Of a stretch of DNA of 64,000 bases, positions 36,149 through 45,232 are shown piece by piece. Position 1 is the first letter of the stretch. Each line of letters starts with the position of its first letter. Location: the NCBI RefSeq assembly GCF_011046895.1, contig NZ_CP049250.1, positions 2,578,501 through 2,642,500 of the forward strand, read 5' to 3'. The notes under the pieces are model-generated. The model ran no database searches, had not been told where the DNA came from, and saw only the letters and a list, made by a program, of their open reading frames with translations. Source of the stretch: Rhizobium rhizoryzae. Lineage in GTDB: Bacteria; Pseudomonadota; Alphaproteobacteria; Rhizobiales; Rhizobiaceae. The position numbers and the translations under genes were made by a program.

Positions 36149-36664
36149 ATGGCCGAGATCAAGGATCCGGAAAACACCATCATCATGGAAACGACAAAGG
36201 GCAAGGTTGTCATTGCTCTGATGCCGGATCTCGCACCGGGCCACGTTGCCCGCATCAAGGAACTGGCACGTGAAGGCGCCTATGACGGCGTTGTCTTCCA
36301 CCGCGTAATCGCAGACTTCATGGCCCAGACCGGCGACGTGAAGTTCGGCAAGAAGGGCGGCGAGAGCTTCAACCCGGCTCGTGCCGGTATGGGCGGCTCC
36401 GACAAGCCGGACCTGAAGGCCGAATTCTCGGCTGTTCCGCATGTTCGCGGCACCTGCTCCATGGCGCGTTCGCAGAGCCCGAACTCCGCCAACTCGCAGT
36501 TCTTCATCTGCTTTACCGATGCTCCGTGGCTCAACAAGCAGTACTCTGTCTGGGGTCAGGTCATTGAAGGCATGGACTTCATCGACCAGATCAAGAAGGG
36601 CGAGCCGGTTTCCGATCCGGACTCCATCGTTTCGATGAAGGTTGCTGCCGATATCGCGGCCTGA
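36149..36664 (+). CDS. ppiB: Cytoplasmic cyclophilin-type peptidyl-prolyl isomerase
   Basis: 171 residues from ATG 36149, chosen over GTG 36143 because AGAAGGAGAG spaces better. It has no signal peptide. The cyclophilin blocks are FHRVIADFMAQTGDV and NSQFFICFTDAPWLNKQYSVWG. It is highly similar to the exported paralogue just upstream, which suggests tandem duplication followed by loss or gain of the signal peptide. Confidence 0.95.
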   Translation: MAEIKDPENTIIMETTKGKVVIALMPDLAPGHVARIKELAREGAYDGVVFHRVIADFMAQTGDVKFGKKGGESFNPARAGMGGSDKPDLKAEFSAVPHVRGTCSMARSQSPNSANSQFFICFTDAPWLNKQYSVWGQVIEGMDFIDQIKKGEPVSDPDSIVSMKVAADIAA

Positions 36665-36686
36665 TCTCCCCATCGTGAGCGAATTG

Positions 36687-36720
36687 AAGCGCTCCGGTGT
36701 GGCCGGGGCGCTTTTCTTTT
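36687..36720 (+). terminator. Terminator after ppiB
   Basis: GC-rich stem AAGCGCTCCGG / CCGGGGCGCTT (with G-U pairs) and a TTTTCTTTTT run on the plus strand. Confidence 0.85.
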
Positions 36721-36786
36721 TGGGATGATGCCTTTATCAGCGTGCCTGATTTTGAGCGTCTCCTATCCAACGAACGGCCTTTGCAC

Positions 36787-37875
36787 ATGCGCGTCGATCT
36801 ATTCGATTTCGATCTGCCAGAAGAAAACATCGCACTCAGGCCCGCCAATCCGCGGGATAGCGCGCGGCTGCTTCTGGTTCAGCCGCAGGGTGAAACCGTG
36901 TTGTCGGACCAGATCGTGCGTGATCTGCCGCGCTTTCTGAGAGCGGGAGACGCGCTGGTCTTCAACGATACCAAAGTCATTCCCGCCCAGCTTGAAGGTG
37001 TTCGAACCCGCGAAGGCGCGCCCGATATCGCCGTTTCCGCGACGCTTCACATGCGCACCGAGCCGGATGTCTGGAAGGCTTTCGCCAAGCCGGGCAAGCG
37101 CCTGAAGATCGGTGACCGCATTCACTTCGGCCATTCGGCGGAAACCTGTGCTCTCGGCAGCCTGGACGCGACGCTGGAAGACAAGGGCGACGGCGGCGAA
37201 GTAACGCTGCGCTTCGATCTGTCCGGTCCGGCGCTGGATGAGGCAATCATGGCCGTGGGGCATATTCCGCTGCCGCCCTACATTGCTGCCAAGCGACCGG
37301 AAGATGCGCAGGACAGCAAGGATTACCAGACGATTTATGCGCGGGAAGAGGGCGCTGTCGCTGCCCCGACCGCCGGATTGCACTTCACGCCGGATCTTTT
37401 CGCGGCGCTCGATGCGGCGGGGATTGAGCGGCATTTCGTGACGCTGCATGTGGGCGCGGGAACATTTCTGCCGGTCAAGGCGGATGATACGACCGAACAC
37501 AAGATGCATTCCGAAATCGGTTATGTTTCGCAAGCGACAGCCGATGCGCTGAACGCGGTGCGGGCGAGGGGCGGGCGGATCGTCTCCGTTGGCACGACAT
37601 CGCTGCGTCTTCTGGAAAGTGCCGCAGCTGACGATGGCAGCCTGAAGGCCTGGAGCGGCGCGACGGATATCTTCATCACGCCCGGCTACCGCTTCAAGAT
37701 CATCGATGCGCTGATGACCAATTTCCACCTGCCGCGCTCGACGCTGTTTATGCTCGTTTCCGCTTTTGCCGGTTACGAGACGATGCGCGCGGCTTACGAT
37801 CATGCGATTTCCACAGGCTATCGCTTCTATTCCTATGGCGATTCCAGCCTGCTTTTCCGGAACGATTCACGATGA
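36787..37875 (+). CDS. queA: S-adenosylmethionine:tRNA ribosyltransferase-isomerase
   Basis: 362 residues from ATG 36787 ([17 protein letters not shown]). It adds the ribosyl part of SAM to preQ1 in tRNA to give epoxyqueuosine. Family blocks are [32 protein letters not shown] and [14 protein letters not shown]. Its stop overlaps the tgt start by four bases. The 30-codon frame before 36787 spans the ppiB terminator and is not coding. Confidence 0.96.
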   Translation: MRVDLFDFDLPEENIALRPANPRDSARLLLVQPQGETVLSDQIVRDLPRFLRAGDALVFNDTKVIPAQLEGVRTREGAPDIAVSATLHMRTEPDVWKAFAKPGKRLKIGDRIHFGHSAETCALGSLDATLEDKGDGGEVTLRFDLSGPALDEAIMAVGHIPLPPYIAAKRPEDAQDSKDYQTIYAREEGAVAAPTAGLHFTPDLFAALDAAGIERHFVTLHVGAGTFLPVKADDTTEHKMHSEIGYVSQATADALNAVRARGGRIVSVGTTSLRLLESAAADDGSLKAWSGATDIFITPGYRFKIIDALMTNFHLPRSTLFMLVSAFAGYETMRAAYDHAISTGYRFYSYGDSSLLFRNDSR

Positions 37876-38993
37876 CCGAGAACTTCACGTTCAACCTCAA
37901 GGCCACTGACGGCAAGGCGCGGCTTGGCGAAATTACCATGCCGCGCGGCACCATCCGTACGCCCGCCTTCATGCCTGTCGGTACGGTTGGCACGGTCAAG
38001 GCCATGTATCTGGATCAGGTGCGGGACGCCGGTGCCGATATTATTCTCGGCAACACCTATCACCTGATGCTTCGCCCCGGCGCGGAGCGGGTGGCGCGCC
38101 TTGGTGGCCTGCACGAACTGATCCGCTGGCCGGAACCGATCCTCACCGATTCCGGCGGCTTCCAGGTCATGTCGCTTTCCGGCCTGCGCAAGCTGGATGA
38201 GCAGGGCGTGACCTTCAAGAGCCATATCGATGGCTCGCTGCATCATATGTCGCCGGAACGCTCCATCGAGATCCAAGGCCTGCTGGATTCCGATATCCAG
38301 ATGCAGCTTGATGAATGCGTGGCGCTTCCGGCTGAGCCGAAGGAAATCGAACGCGCCATGGAGTTGTCCTTGCGCTGGGCAGAACGCTGCCGGGTGGCCT
38401 TCGGCAACCAGCCTGGCAAGGCCATGTTCGGTATCGTGCAAGGCGGTGATCAGCCAAACCTGCGTATTCGTTCGGCCGAAGGCCTGAAACAGCTCGACCT
38501 GAAGGGCTATGCGGTGGGCGGTCTGGCCGTTGGCGAGCCGCAGGATGTCATGCTTGACATGCTGAACATCACGCTGCCGGTCTTGCCTACCGAGAAGCCG
38601 CGGTACTTGATGGGCGTCGGTACGCCGGACGATATCATCAAATCGGTGGCACGCGGTATCGACATGTTCGACTGTGTCATGCCGACCCGGTCCGGTCGCC
38701 ACGGTCTGGCCTTCACCCGCAAGGGTAAGGTCAACATCCGCAACGCCAAGCACGCCGAGGACATGCGTCCGCTGGACGAACAATCCAGCTGCCCGGCGAC
38801 GCGCGATTATTCCCGCGCCTATCTGCACCACCTCGTGCGCTCCAATGAAGCGCTCGGCGGCATGCTGCTCTCCTGGAACAATCTTTCCTATTATCAGGAG
38901 CTGATGCAGGGCATTCGCAAGTCGATTGCCGAAGGGCGCTTCGAGGATTTCATGGCTGAAACGCAGGAAGCCTGGGCGCGCGGCGACGATTGA
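37872..38993 (+). CDS. tgt: tRNA-guanine transglycosylase
   Basis: 373 residues. It exchanges guanine-34 for preQ1 in tRNAs with GUN anticodons, the step before QueA. The catalytic Asp region is [12 protein letters not shown] and the second is [13 protein letters not shown]. The zinc ligands lie in the C-terminal block ([17 protein letters not shown]). Translation is coupled to queA by an ATGA overlap. Confidence 0.97.
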   Translation: MTENFTFNLKATDGKARLGEITMPRGTIRTPAFMPVGTVGTVKAMYLDQVRDAGADIILGNTYHLMLRPGAERVARLGGLHELIRWPEPILTDSGGFQVMSLSGLRKLDEQGVTFKSHIDGSLHHMSPERSIEIQGLLDSDIQMQLDECVALPAEPKEIERAMELSLRWAERCRVAFGNQPGKAMFGIVQGGDQPNLRIRSAEGLKQLDLKGYAVGGLAVGEPQDVMLDMLNITLPVLPTEKPRYLMGVGTPDDIIKSVARGIDMFDCVMPTRSGRHGLAFTRKGKVNIRNAKHAEDMRPLDEQSSCPATRDYSRAYLHHLVRSNEALGGMLLSWNNLSYYQELMQGIRKSIAEGRFEDFMAETQEAWARGDD

Positions 38994-39600
38994 TAAGTCT
39001 GAGACCGATTGTCAAAGAGCAGACGCGACTTCGCGCTCACGCGGCAGAACCTGCCCGTGGTGTGAGGGTCAGTTCGGGCCGTATCCGTGTCAGGGGTACG
39101 GGGTATGCGGTCGGGGCACTGAAAGCTGCCTCGATATGGTAGTAGTAAGTGACACCTCTCAGCGCCCCGTTCAGCGGTTTATGCTCGCGACTTCGGTCTC
39201 TCTGCCTAGAATGATGATTTGAGCCCTTTAACCGCCGCCTGCCCGATGAAACCGGACGGACCACAAGCGGCGAAGCCCAAACCACCATTCCCCATGTGTG
39301 CCACACAGGCACGCCTGACGCGCCAGTTCGGAGATGAAATGGAGGGTTAGATCCGATGCCCTGCCATTTCCCCCGTGTCGTCAGAGGGAGACCATTTTCC
39401 GCGAACCCGGAGGTGAAGGTTTTGCGTCTACCCCTTCACGCCCGCGCCGGTCCCGCATCGCCAGCACGCCTGCCGGTGTAACCGTTGCGGAACGGGAGTA
39501 GTGAAACATGAGTGGAATAGGGTGGCGGAGTGAGGGGCGAAAAATATTTGAGACGGCGACGATTTTTTCGAACGTAGGTGGGTCGGATCGGACTTGAGTG
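38994..39600. other. Gene-poor region with several hairpins after tgt
   Basis: About 600 bases without a convincing gene. A 91-codon minus-strand frame (39037-39312) has no recognisable domain. Paired segments include CTCAC...GTGAG near 39040-39070 and a strong hairpin GAAATGG-GGG / CCC-CCATTTC at 39336-39370. GTGAAGG / CCTTCAC near 39410-39445 is another. It may be an RNA gene or a decayed repeat; I cannot decide from sequence alone. Confidence 0.4.
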
Positions 39601-40320
39601 CTCGACGCACAGTCTTTATCCGGGGCTTAACCCCCCTCTGTCCTGCCGGACATCTCCCCCTCAAGGGGGGAGATCGATCCGTGGGTAGCCCTTCGCTCCA
39701 GATCTGACCCTATCGTGCCTAGCAAAACTCCATCGACGAGAGATGGTGCGCGAGCATCTCGCACAGTCTTTATCCGGGGCTTGCCCCCCCCCTCTGTCCT
39801 GCCGGACATCTCCCCCCTCAAGGGGGGAGATCGATTCGTGGCTAGCCCTTCGCTTCAGATCTGGCCCTATCGTGTGGAGCAAAACTCCATTGACGGGAGA
39901 TGGTGCGCGAGCATCTCGCACAGCCTTTATCCGGGGCTTAACCCCCCTCTGTCCTGCCGGACATCTCCCCCTCAAGGGGGGAGATCGGCAGAACGGTAGA
40001 CCTTCGCTCCAGATCTGGCCCTATCGTGCTTAGCAAAACTCCATTGACGGGAGATGGTGCGCGAGCATGTCGCACGGTCTTTATCCGGGGCTCAACCCCC
40101 CTCTGTCCTGCCGGACATCTCCCCCTCAAGTGGGGAGATCGGCAGAACGGTAGACCTTCGCTCCAGATCTGGCCCTATCGTGCTTAGCAAAGCTCCATTG
40201 ACGGGAGATGGTGCGCGAGCATCTCGCACAGTCTCTATCCGGGGCTCTACCCCCCTCTGTCCTGCCGGACATCTCCCCCTCAAGGGGGGAGATCGGCAGA
40301 ACGGTAGACATTCACTACCC
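39600..40320. repeat. Five tandem copies of a ~154-bp Rhizobiales repeat
   Basis: The start of the block CAGTCTTTATCCGGGG recurs at about 39611, 39765, 39922, 40076 and 40230, i.e. periods of 154, 157, 154 and 154. Each copy contains CTGTCCTGCCGGACATCTCC followed by CCCTCAAGGGGGGAGATCG. The GGGGGAGAT / ATCTCCCCC pairing makes a hairpin in every unit. Copies 3 and 4 are nearly identical, copy 2 is the most divergent, and copy 5 is truncated. Short spurious reading frames repeat on the minus strand. Confidence 0.9.
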
Positions 40321-40365
40321 ATCTTCCGTTGTGGGACTTTCCTGCACCCAACAAGTCAGGATTTT

Positions 40366-40437
40366 GGAGCGAAGGGCTAACCACGAATCGATCTCCCCCG
40401 CTTCCAGGGGGAGATGTCCGGCAGGACAGAGGGGGGT
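40366..40437. repeat. Inverted partial copy of the 154-bp repeat
   Basis: GGAGCGAAGGGCTAACCACG followed by ATCGATCTCCCCC and GGAGATGTCCGGCAGGACAG is the reverse complement of the repeat centre. It ends the array in opposite orientation, about 45 bases after truncated copy 5. Confidence 0.85.
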
Positions 40438-40574
40438 ATGCGGCGTCCGCGCCCTATGGGCATCGCCCGAACTTACTTCCAAAGGTAAAGCGGCTGATTG
40501 CATGCGCATGCACGGAATAAATCCCCCACATCTTGCAATTGCAGCTGCAACCTCGGCGGCATAGACTGACCGCG

Positions 40575-40765
40575 GAACCGGAAGTAACGGGCCGGTTCCG
40601 GGGTGTCGAAACCTCTCGTACGTTGGGCTGGCATCCGCTAAACGAGATGTCCTCTCAGTCACCGGTTGGTGGCTGAGCGCTTGAGCTTGGCTTATAAGCT
40701 CTCCACCTTCTATGGCTGGGGAGGCCCTGACGCATGTCCAAGGTGCTTGCACCTAAAGGTCAGGG
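40575..40765. other. Structured intergenic segment with three consecutive hairpins
   Basis: Hairpin 1 is GGAACCGG / CCGGTTCC near 40575-40600. Hairpin 2 is CTCAGTCACC-GGTT-GGTGGCTGAG at 40654-40677, a 10-bp stem with one G-U pair. Hairpin 3 is CCCTGAC / GTCAGGG at 40725-40765 with an inner AGGTGC-TT-GCACCT stem. The segment lies 190 bases before a small gene on the plus strand. It could be an untranslated leader or a small RNA; no known family is recognised. Confidence 0.4.
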
Positions 40766-40950
40766 CAGTCGTACGTACGCGATTTTCGAACTCCCCGGCC
40801 GCCAGAGGCTTCCAAGCAACTTGGCCTTTGGCGCGCCATCCCCCCGTTTCAAATGATGCGATGCGGCGTGTCGGTGGGCGGGCTTTGGTCGTCCACTGGC
40901 TGCCCGCGCTCCACGCCTTCAAGACGCGTAGACCGGGAGGCGTCAAAGCC

Positions 40951-41235
40951 ATGGACAATTACAATCTCGCTGCCGACCTGCTGGCCACCTTCCGAGCCTC
41001 GCCGGATATCATCAAGGCGCTATGGTTGATCGTGCCGCCGGGCTTTGCATTTGCGGTGCTCAAACTGCTGCTTTCAGGACGAAAGGCGGCGCGACTACCA
41101 GCGAAGATTATTGATCAAGGCGCTGCAACCCCTTCAACTGCCCAGCTTGATCTTGAGCCTTTCGCGATTACGCATCTTTCGGCGCCAAACCTCGCATGCG
41201 TCATTGACCAGCCGCTGCGGGATAGACGCGATTGA
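40951..41235 (+). CDS. Small hypothetical protein, 94 residues
   Basis: Starts at ATG 40951 with GGGAGG about ten bases upstream; the longer frame before it is not conserved-looking. The N-terminal half (YNLAADLLATFRASPDIIKALWLIVPPGFAFAVLKLLL) contains one hydrophobic stretch that could be a membrane anchor. The rest is polar. It is convergent with the DUF4864 gene. No family is assigned. Confidence 0.55.
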   Translation: MDNYNLAADLLATFRASPDIIKALWLIVPPGFAFAVLKLLLSGRKAARLPAKIIDQGAATPSTAQLDLEPFAITHLSAPNLACVIDQPLRDRRD

Positions 41236-41257
41236 TGAGAGCAATGAGCGAAACAGT

Positions 41258-41683
41258 TCAGATTCCCTGGCTGGTGGTTTTGGCCAGCATTCGAACGCCA
41301 TTCACCTTGTAGGTGCCATCATCCTGCAGGCGCATGTCGTAGATCGCTGTAGAATCCTTCGTTCCGCGACCCGTCAGAATGACTTCCTGGAACACGACCT
41401 CGCCGCCACCGACAAGTTTTGACCGACCGAACGCGTAGTTCACGGCGTGATAAAGCGGCTCGTATTTCTCACGCACCATGGTGAGGAAAACCCGCTCATC
41501 GGGAAACATGCTGCGGATGCCGGGCGATGCGAAGGAGTAGGCGGTGCGCGCGTCATCGGTTTTCAGAGCCTCGATCTGATCAGCGATGATTTTCTGCGCT
41601 TCCGCCACCGGATCTTCCGCCGAAGCCGGGCGCACGAAAGCAAGGACGAGGGCAACAAGAGCGAATGCGAGTCGAAATGCCAT
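41258..41683 (-). CDS. DUF4864 family exported protein
   Basis: 141 residues from ATG 41683, after GAGGAG. A signal peptide (AFRLAFALVALVLAFVRPASA) precedes a small domain with AYSFASPGIRSMFPDERVFLTMV and YDMRLQDDGTYKVNGV, as in DUF4864. The family is exported and uncharacterised. The ATG and signal peptide exclude the longer upstream frame. It is read away from the MFS gene next door. Confidence 0.85.
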   Translation of the reverse strand: MAFRLAFALVALVLAFVRPASAEDPVAEAQKIIADQIEALKTDDARTAYSFASPGIRSMFPDERVFLTMVREKYEPLYHAVNYAFGRSKLVGGGEVVFQEVILTGRGTKDSTAIYDMRLQDDGTYKVNGVRMLAKTTSQGI

Positions 41684-41903
41684 GCGCGTTCTCCTCGAAG
41701 ATGGAGTGACAGGATAATCCAGATTTTGCCGAGGTGAAGAGGGGAAACCGCGCATACCTTCACAAAGCCGACACAAACTGTTTCCGAGACGCAACTACGG
41801 CGATAATTCAGAATCCGATCATGCATTGGTTTGGGCGGCGATCTTGTTTCCGCCACAGCGAAGTGAGATTCGTTGGTTCGCACTCCCTCCCGGTTATCTC
41901 GAC

Positions 41904-43124
41904 ATGAAAATCCTTGGCGCTCCGGCGTTGCTGTTTTTCTGCAACGCCATTGTCTTCGTTACATTGTTCACCCGTCTGCCTGCGATCCAGCAAAGCCTGG
42001 GCGTGGACAAGGCGTGGCTTGGCCTCGCGCTTCTTGGCGCGCCGATTGGCACTTTTCTGGCGCTGCCCGTTGCAGGGCGCGTGGTGAACGCGCTGACCCC
42101 TCGTGTAGCTGCACCGCTTCTGCTTTCGGCTGCGGCGCTGACGACGCCATTCCTGACCATCGCTCCTTTCTGGGGCTTCTTTCTCTGCTTCCTGCTGTTT
42201 GGTTTTTTGCGCACCATTCAGGATGTCGCAGCCAACATGATTGCCACCGGGATCGAGCAGCGGACGGGCAAGAAGGTGCTTTCGCGAAGCCATGGTTTCT
42301 GGTCGATCGGTCTTCTGATCGGTTCGCTGGCGTCGGGGTATCTGGCGGAAGCAGGGCTCAGCCCGTTCCTGCACCAGTCCGGTGCGGTGCTTGTGGTTTT
42401 CCTCTGCTGCTTTACGGTCTGGCGCATCGCGCCGCCCGACATGCAGTTTACGGCGACGGCGGGAAAGCGACAGGTTTTCGTGCTGCCGGACCGCATCATC
42501 ATTCTCATCTGCGTGATGGTCTTCGGCATCTGCATCAGCGAAGGGGCCGTGTACGACTGGGGGATTTTCTACCTACGGGAAGTTCTTTCCGCCGATGCCT
42601 CCACCGCCGGCATTCTCTATGCGCTGTTTACCGTCGGCATGGGCGCCACGCGACTGGTGGGTGACAAGCTGCGGGAGAAGTTCGGTGCCAAGACGCTGGT
42701 GCGAGGTTCTGCAGGCGGCGTCGCTGTTGGGATCGCGCTGCTCTTGTCTGCGCAGGGCCTTTGGCAGGCGGGCATTGCGCTCTTCCTGATCGGATGTGGT
42801 GTTGCGCTTGCATTTCCATTGGCCGTGGCCACGGCGATCGAACGGGGGCAGGGGCAGCCTGCGGACAATCTGGCCGCGCTATCGCTGACGCTTCTGCTTT
42901 CGAATATCGGCGTTCCACCACTCCTCGGGTTCGTTGCGGAACATGCCGGGCTTCCGGCAAGCTTTGCTGTGCTCTTGCCCTTCCTGGTCATAAGCTTCAT
43001 CATGGCGCCCGTCGCTCAGGGACGGGTGCCCCGATTGCTGGCAGGGCGTGTGCCTGTTGCTGCAAATGATGGGGAAAAAGAGGTGCTGGCCGCTGTTTCG
43101 CCACAAGATGCGGCGAGGGGTTGA
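41904..43124 (+). CDS. MFS transporter
   Basis: About 406 residues from ATG 41904, with a weak ribosome-binding site. Twelve hydrophobic segments are predicted, and the loop 2-3 motif is GTFLALPVAGRVVNAL. HGFWSIGLLIGSLASGYLAE lies in helix 5 and EGAVYDWGIFYLREVL at the start of the second half. This resembles FucP/YbjJ-like MFS permeases. Substrate unknown. Confidence 0.85.
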   Translation: MKILGAPALLFFCNAIVFVTLFTRLPAIQQSLGVDKAWLGLALLGAPIGTFLALPVAGRVVNALTPRVAAPLLLSAAALTTPFLTIAPFWGFFLCFLLFGFLRTIQDVAANMIATGIEQRTGKKVLSRSHGFWSIGLLIGSLASGYLAEAGLSPFLHQSGAVLVVFLCCFTVWRIAPPDMQFTATAGKRQVFVLPDRIIILICVMVFGICISEGAVYDWGIFYLREVLSADASTAGILYALFTVGMGATRLVGDKLREKFGAKTLVRGSAGGVAVGIALLLSAQGLWQAGIALFLIGCGVALAFPLAVATAIERGQGQPADNLAALSLTLLLSNIGVPPLLGFVAEHAGLPASFAVLLPFLVISFIMAPVAQGRVPRLLAGRVPVAANDGEKEVLAAVSPQDAARG

Positions 43125-43158
43125 GGCGAGCGATGTGACGCAGTACGAGAGGGTGACC

Positions 43159-43767
43159 TTGGAAAATCTTGCACCAGGTGGAACCGTGATCGACCCATAC
43201 AAGATGCTGGGCGTGGCGCGCGATGCAGACGGCGCAGCCATCAAAACCGCCTACCGCTCCCGCGCAAAGACAGCACATCCGGATGCAGGCGGTGATGTGG
43301 ACGCATTTTCGAAGCTGACGGCATCTTATGAACTGCTGCTCGATCCCGTGCGCCGCAAGGTTTACGATGACACGGGTTATGATCCGCAACTCACCGACAG
43401 CAAGGATCTGGAGGGACTGCTGGTCCTCGACACGCTGGTCAACGAGATCATACTGGATGAGCGGGCACCCGGCAGCTTCGACCCGATTGCCGCCATGCGC
43501 CGCAAATTGACAGACCGGATCGTCAATACACGTTTTCATATTCTGGAGCTGGAGCGCCATCGCGGTCGTATTCGCAACCATATGGACCGCATGGGCAGGC
43601 GCCCGGACAGCGACGTCATAGGCCGCATGCTGACCGCCCGTTGCGATACGATTGCCGATGCCATTACCAAAGCCGAGGGTGAGATCAAGGTGATTGAACA
43701 GGCCTATTCCATGCTCGACGGCTATACCTATGAGCTGGAAGTGGAACTTCCCAAGGCTGCGGAATAA
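43159..43767 (+). CDS. J-domain (DnaJ-like) protein
   Basis: About 202 residues from TTG 43159, after GAGAGGG; a GTG at 43135 is an alternative. The J domain is at the N-terminus (DPYKMLGVARDADGAAIKTAYR) with the HPD motif in TAHPDAGGD near residues 39-41. The C-terminal two-thirds is predicted coiled-coil/helical with no zinc or CTD domains. It is therefore a type III J protein that recruits DnaK to an unknown client. It is 35 bases after the MFS gene on the same strand. Confidence 0.88.
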   Translation: MENLAPGGTVIDPYKMLGVARDADGAAIKTAYRSRAKTAHPDAGGDVDAFSKLTASYELLLDPVRRKVYDDTGYDPQLTDSKDLEGLLVLDTLVNEIILDERAPGSFDPIAAMRRKLTDRIVNTRFHILELERHRGRIRNHMDRMGRRPDSDVIGRMLTARCDTIADAITKAEGEIKVIEQAYSMLDGYTYELEVELPKAAE

Positions 43768-43934
43768 TACGGAAGGGTGATCCCGGGCTGGACAGGTGGG
43801 AAGCTCGCCTGCCTGTTCGTTGGCCATAGGCAGAAAGCGGAAAAATGCCTATGTTCTCCATCCCTGTCGCGTCCGCTTGACACAGCCCGGGTTCGATAGC
43901 CAAACCGGCACAACCCCAGACTGTTCCAGACCAG

Positions 43935-45080
43935 TTACATGAAAAGCGGGAGTTGGGCGGACGTTTCTGTTGCTTCCTCGCTGAGGCTGGACAGCGTGAC
44001 GCCGAGCAATCGCACACCCTTGCGAAACGGATAGACGGTTTCCAGAAGCGATTCCGATATGCCCAGAACTTCTGCCTCGTTCACAAAGCACAATGTTTGG
44101 GTGCGACTGCGGGTAATCTGCTGGAAATCGCTGTACTTGACCTTCACCGTGACTGTCTTGGCGGTCATGTTGCGGGCGCCACAATAGGCCCAGATCTTGG
44201 CGACAAGCAGCGCAAGTTCCGCCTTTGCAGCACCAAGGTCGCTGATATCGGCCGCGAACGTATCTTCCGAACCGATGGATTTGCGCACGCGATCCGGCTT
44301 CACCTGACGGTTGTCGATGCCCCGCGCGATACAGTAAAAATAGGGGCCGGACTTGCCGAAATGATCGGTCAGGAAGGGCAGCGATTTCGTCTTGAGGTCG
44401 CCGCCTGTATGGATGCCGAGCCGGTGCATTTTCTCCGCCGTTGCAGGACCGACGCCGTGAAACTTCTTCACCGGAAGCTGTTCCACAAATGCCGGGCCGT
44501 TGCGGGGCGTGATGACGGCCTGACCATTGGGCTTGTTCAGGTCACTCGCCATCTTGGCTAGAAACTTGTTGTAGGAGATGCCCGCCGAGGCATTCAAGCC
44601 GGTGACAGCCTTGATCTTCTGGCGGATTTCCAGAGCAATTTCCGTCGCGATCGGCATGTCCTTCAGGTTCTCGGTCACATCGAGATAGGCTTCATCCAGC
44701 GAGAGCGGCTCGATGAGCGGCGTATATTCCGCAAAGATCTCACGGATCTGCTGCGACACGGCCTTGTAGACCTCGAAGCGCGGGCGGACGAAAATGAGGT
44801 CCGGACATTTGCGCGCCGCCGTCACCGAGGGCATGGCGGAATGGACGCCGAATTTGCGCGCCTCGTAGCTGGCGGCGGCCACGACACCGCGCGCCGCTGC
44901 CCCGCCAACTGCAACCGGCTTGCCTCTCAGATCCGGGTTATCGCGCTGCTCCACAGATGCGTAGAAGGCATCCATATCGACATGGATGATCTTGCGGATC
45001 GCGTATGTCGATATCGGCGCCGCCTTGGACAACTCGACGGACTGGTTTTCTGCAGAGGTCTGCACGGCGAATTCCATCAT
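43935..45080 (-). CDS. dinB: DNA polymerase IV
   Basis: 381 residues, a Y-family translesion polymerase. The catalytic carboxylates lie in IHVDMDAFYASVEQ and PLSLDEAYLDVT, and the thumb/HhH region is VEQLPVKKFHGVGPATAEK. The little-finger domain occupies about residues 260-370. A beta-clamp-binding-like C-terminus (QLPLFM) is present. An SOS box lies 13-27 bases upstream of the start. The ATG at 45077 is an equally good start. Confidence 0.96.
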   Translation of the reverse strand: MMEFAVQTSAENQSVELSKAAPISTYAIRKIIHVDMDAFYASVEQRDNPDLRGKPVAVGGAAARGVVAAASYEARKFGVHSAMPSVTAARKCPDLIFVRPRFEVYKAVSQQIREIFAEYTPLIEPLSLDEAYLDVTENLKDMPIATEIALEIRQKIKAVTGLNASAGISYNKFLAKMASDLNKPNGQAVITPRNGPAFVEQLPVKKFHGVGPATAEKMHRLGIHTGGDLKTKSLPFLTDHFGKSGPYFYCIARGIDNRQVKPDRVRKSIGSEDTFAADISDLGAAKAELALLVAKIWAYCGARNMTAKTVTVKVKYSDFQQITRSRTQTLCFVNEAEVLGISESLLETVYPFRKGVRLLGVTLSSLSEEATETSAQLPLFM

Positions 45081-45092
45081 CTCTCATGGCCG

Positions 45093-45107
45093 GAACAAAT
45101 ATGGAAC
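45093..45107 (-). promoter_or_regulatory. LexA (SOS) box of dinB
   Basis: On the minus strand GTTC-CATATTT-GTTC exactly matches the alphaproteobacterial LexA site GTTC-N7-GTTC. It is located 13 bases before the dinB ATG, so LexA would block transcription until DNA damage. Confidence 0.9.
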
Positions 45108-45232
45108 ATATCAGCCCTGCCTTGATGTTGGAAGACGAATTTAGCGGTTGTGGAGAATGTTCCTTCAACTCCCCATGGAAAGCAACCGAGGAGTCGCAGA
45201 GTGACGGAACCGGAGCGGGGGTCTTGTGATTG

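Noticed and set aside
36665..36786. preQ1 riboswitch before queA-tgt
   Set aside because: Only the ppiB terminator and a short spacer are present; no preQ1 aptamer consensus.
39037..39312. 91-codon minus-strand frame after tgt
   Set aside because: No domain, no ribosome-binding site and hairpin-rich DNA; left as unexplained sequence rather than called a gene.
39428..40380. Repeated short reading frames encoding RGRCPAGQRG / SPLEGEMSGRTEGG-like peptides
   Set aside because: They are translations of the repeat's hairpin and recur in step with it, so they are not genes.
39600..40437. Possible CRISPR array
   Set aside because: Units are ~154 bp with no short repeat/unique spacer alternation, and no cas genes are near. 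It is a tandem dispersed-repeat array.
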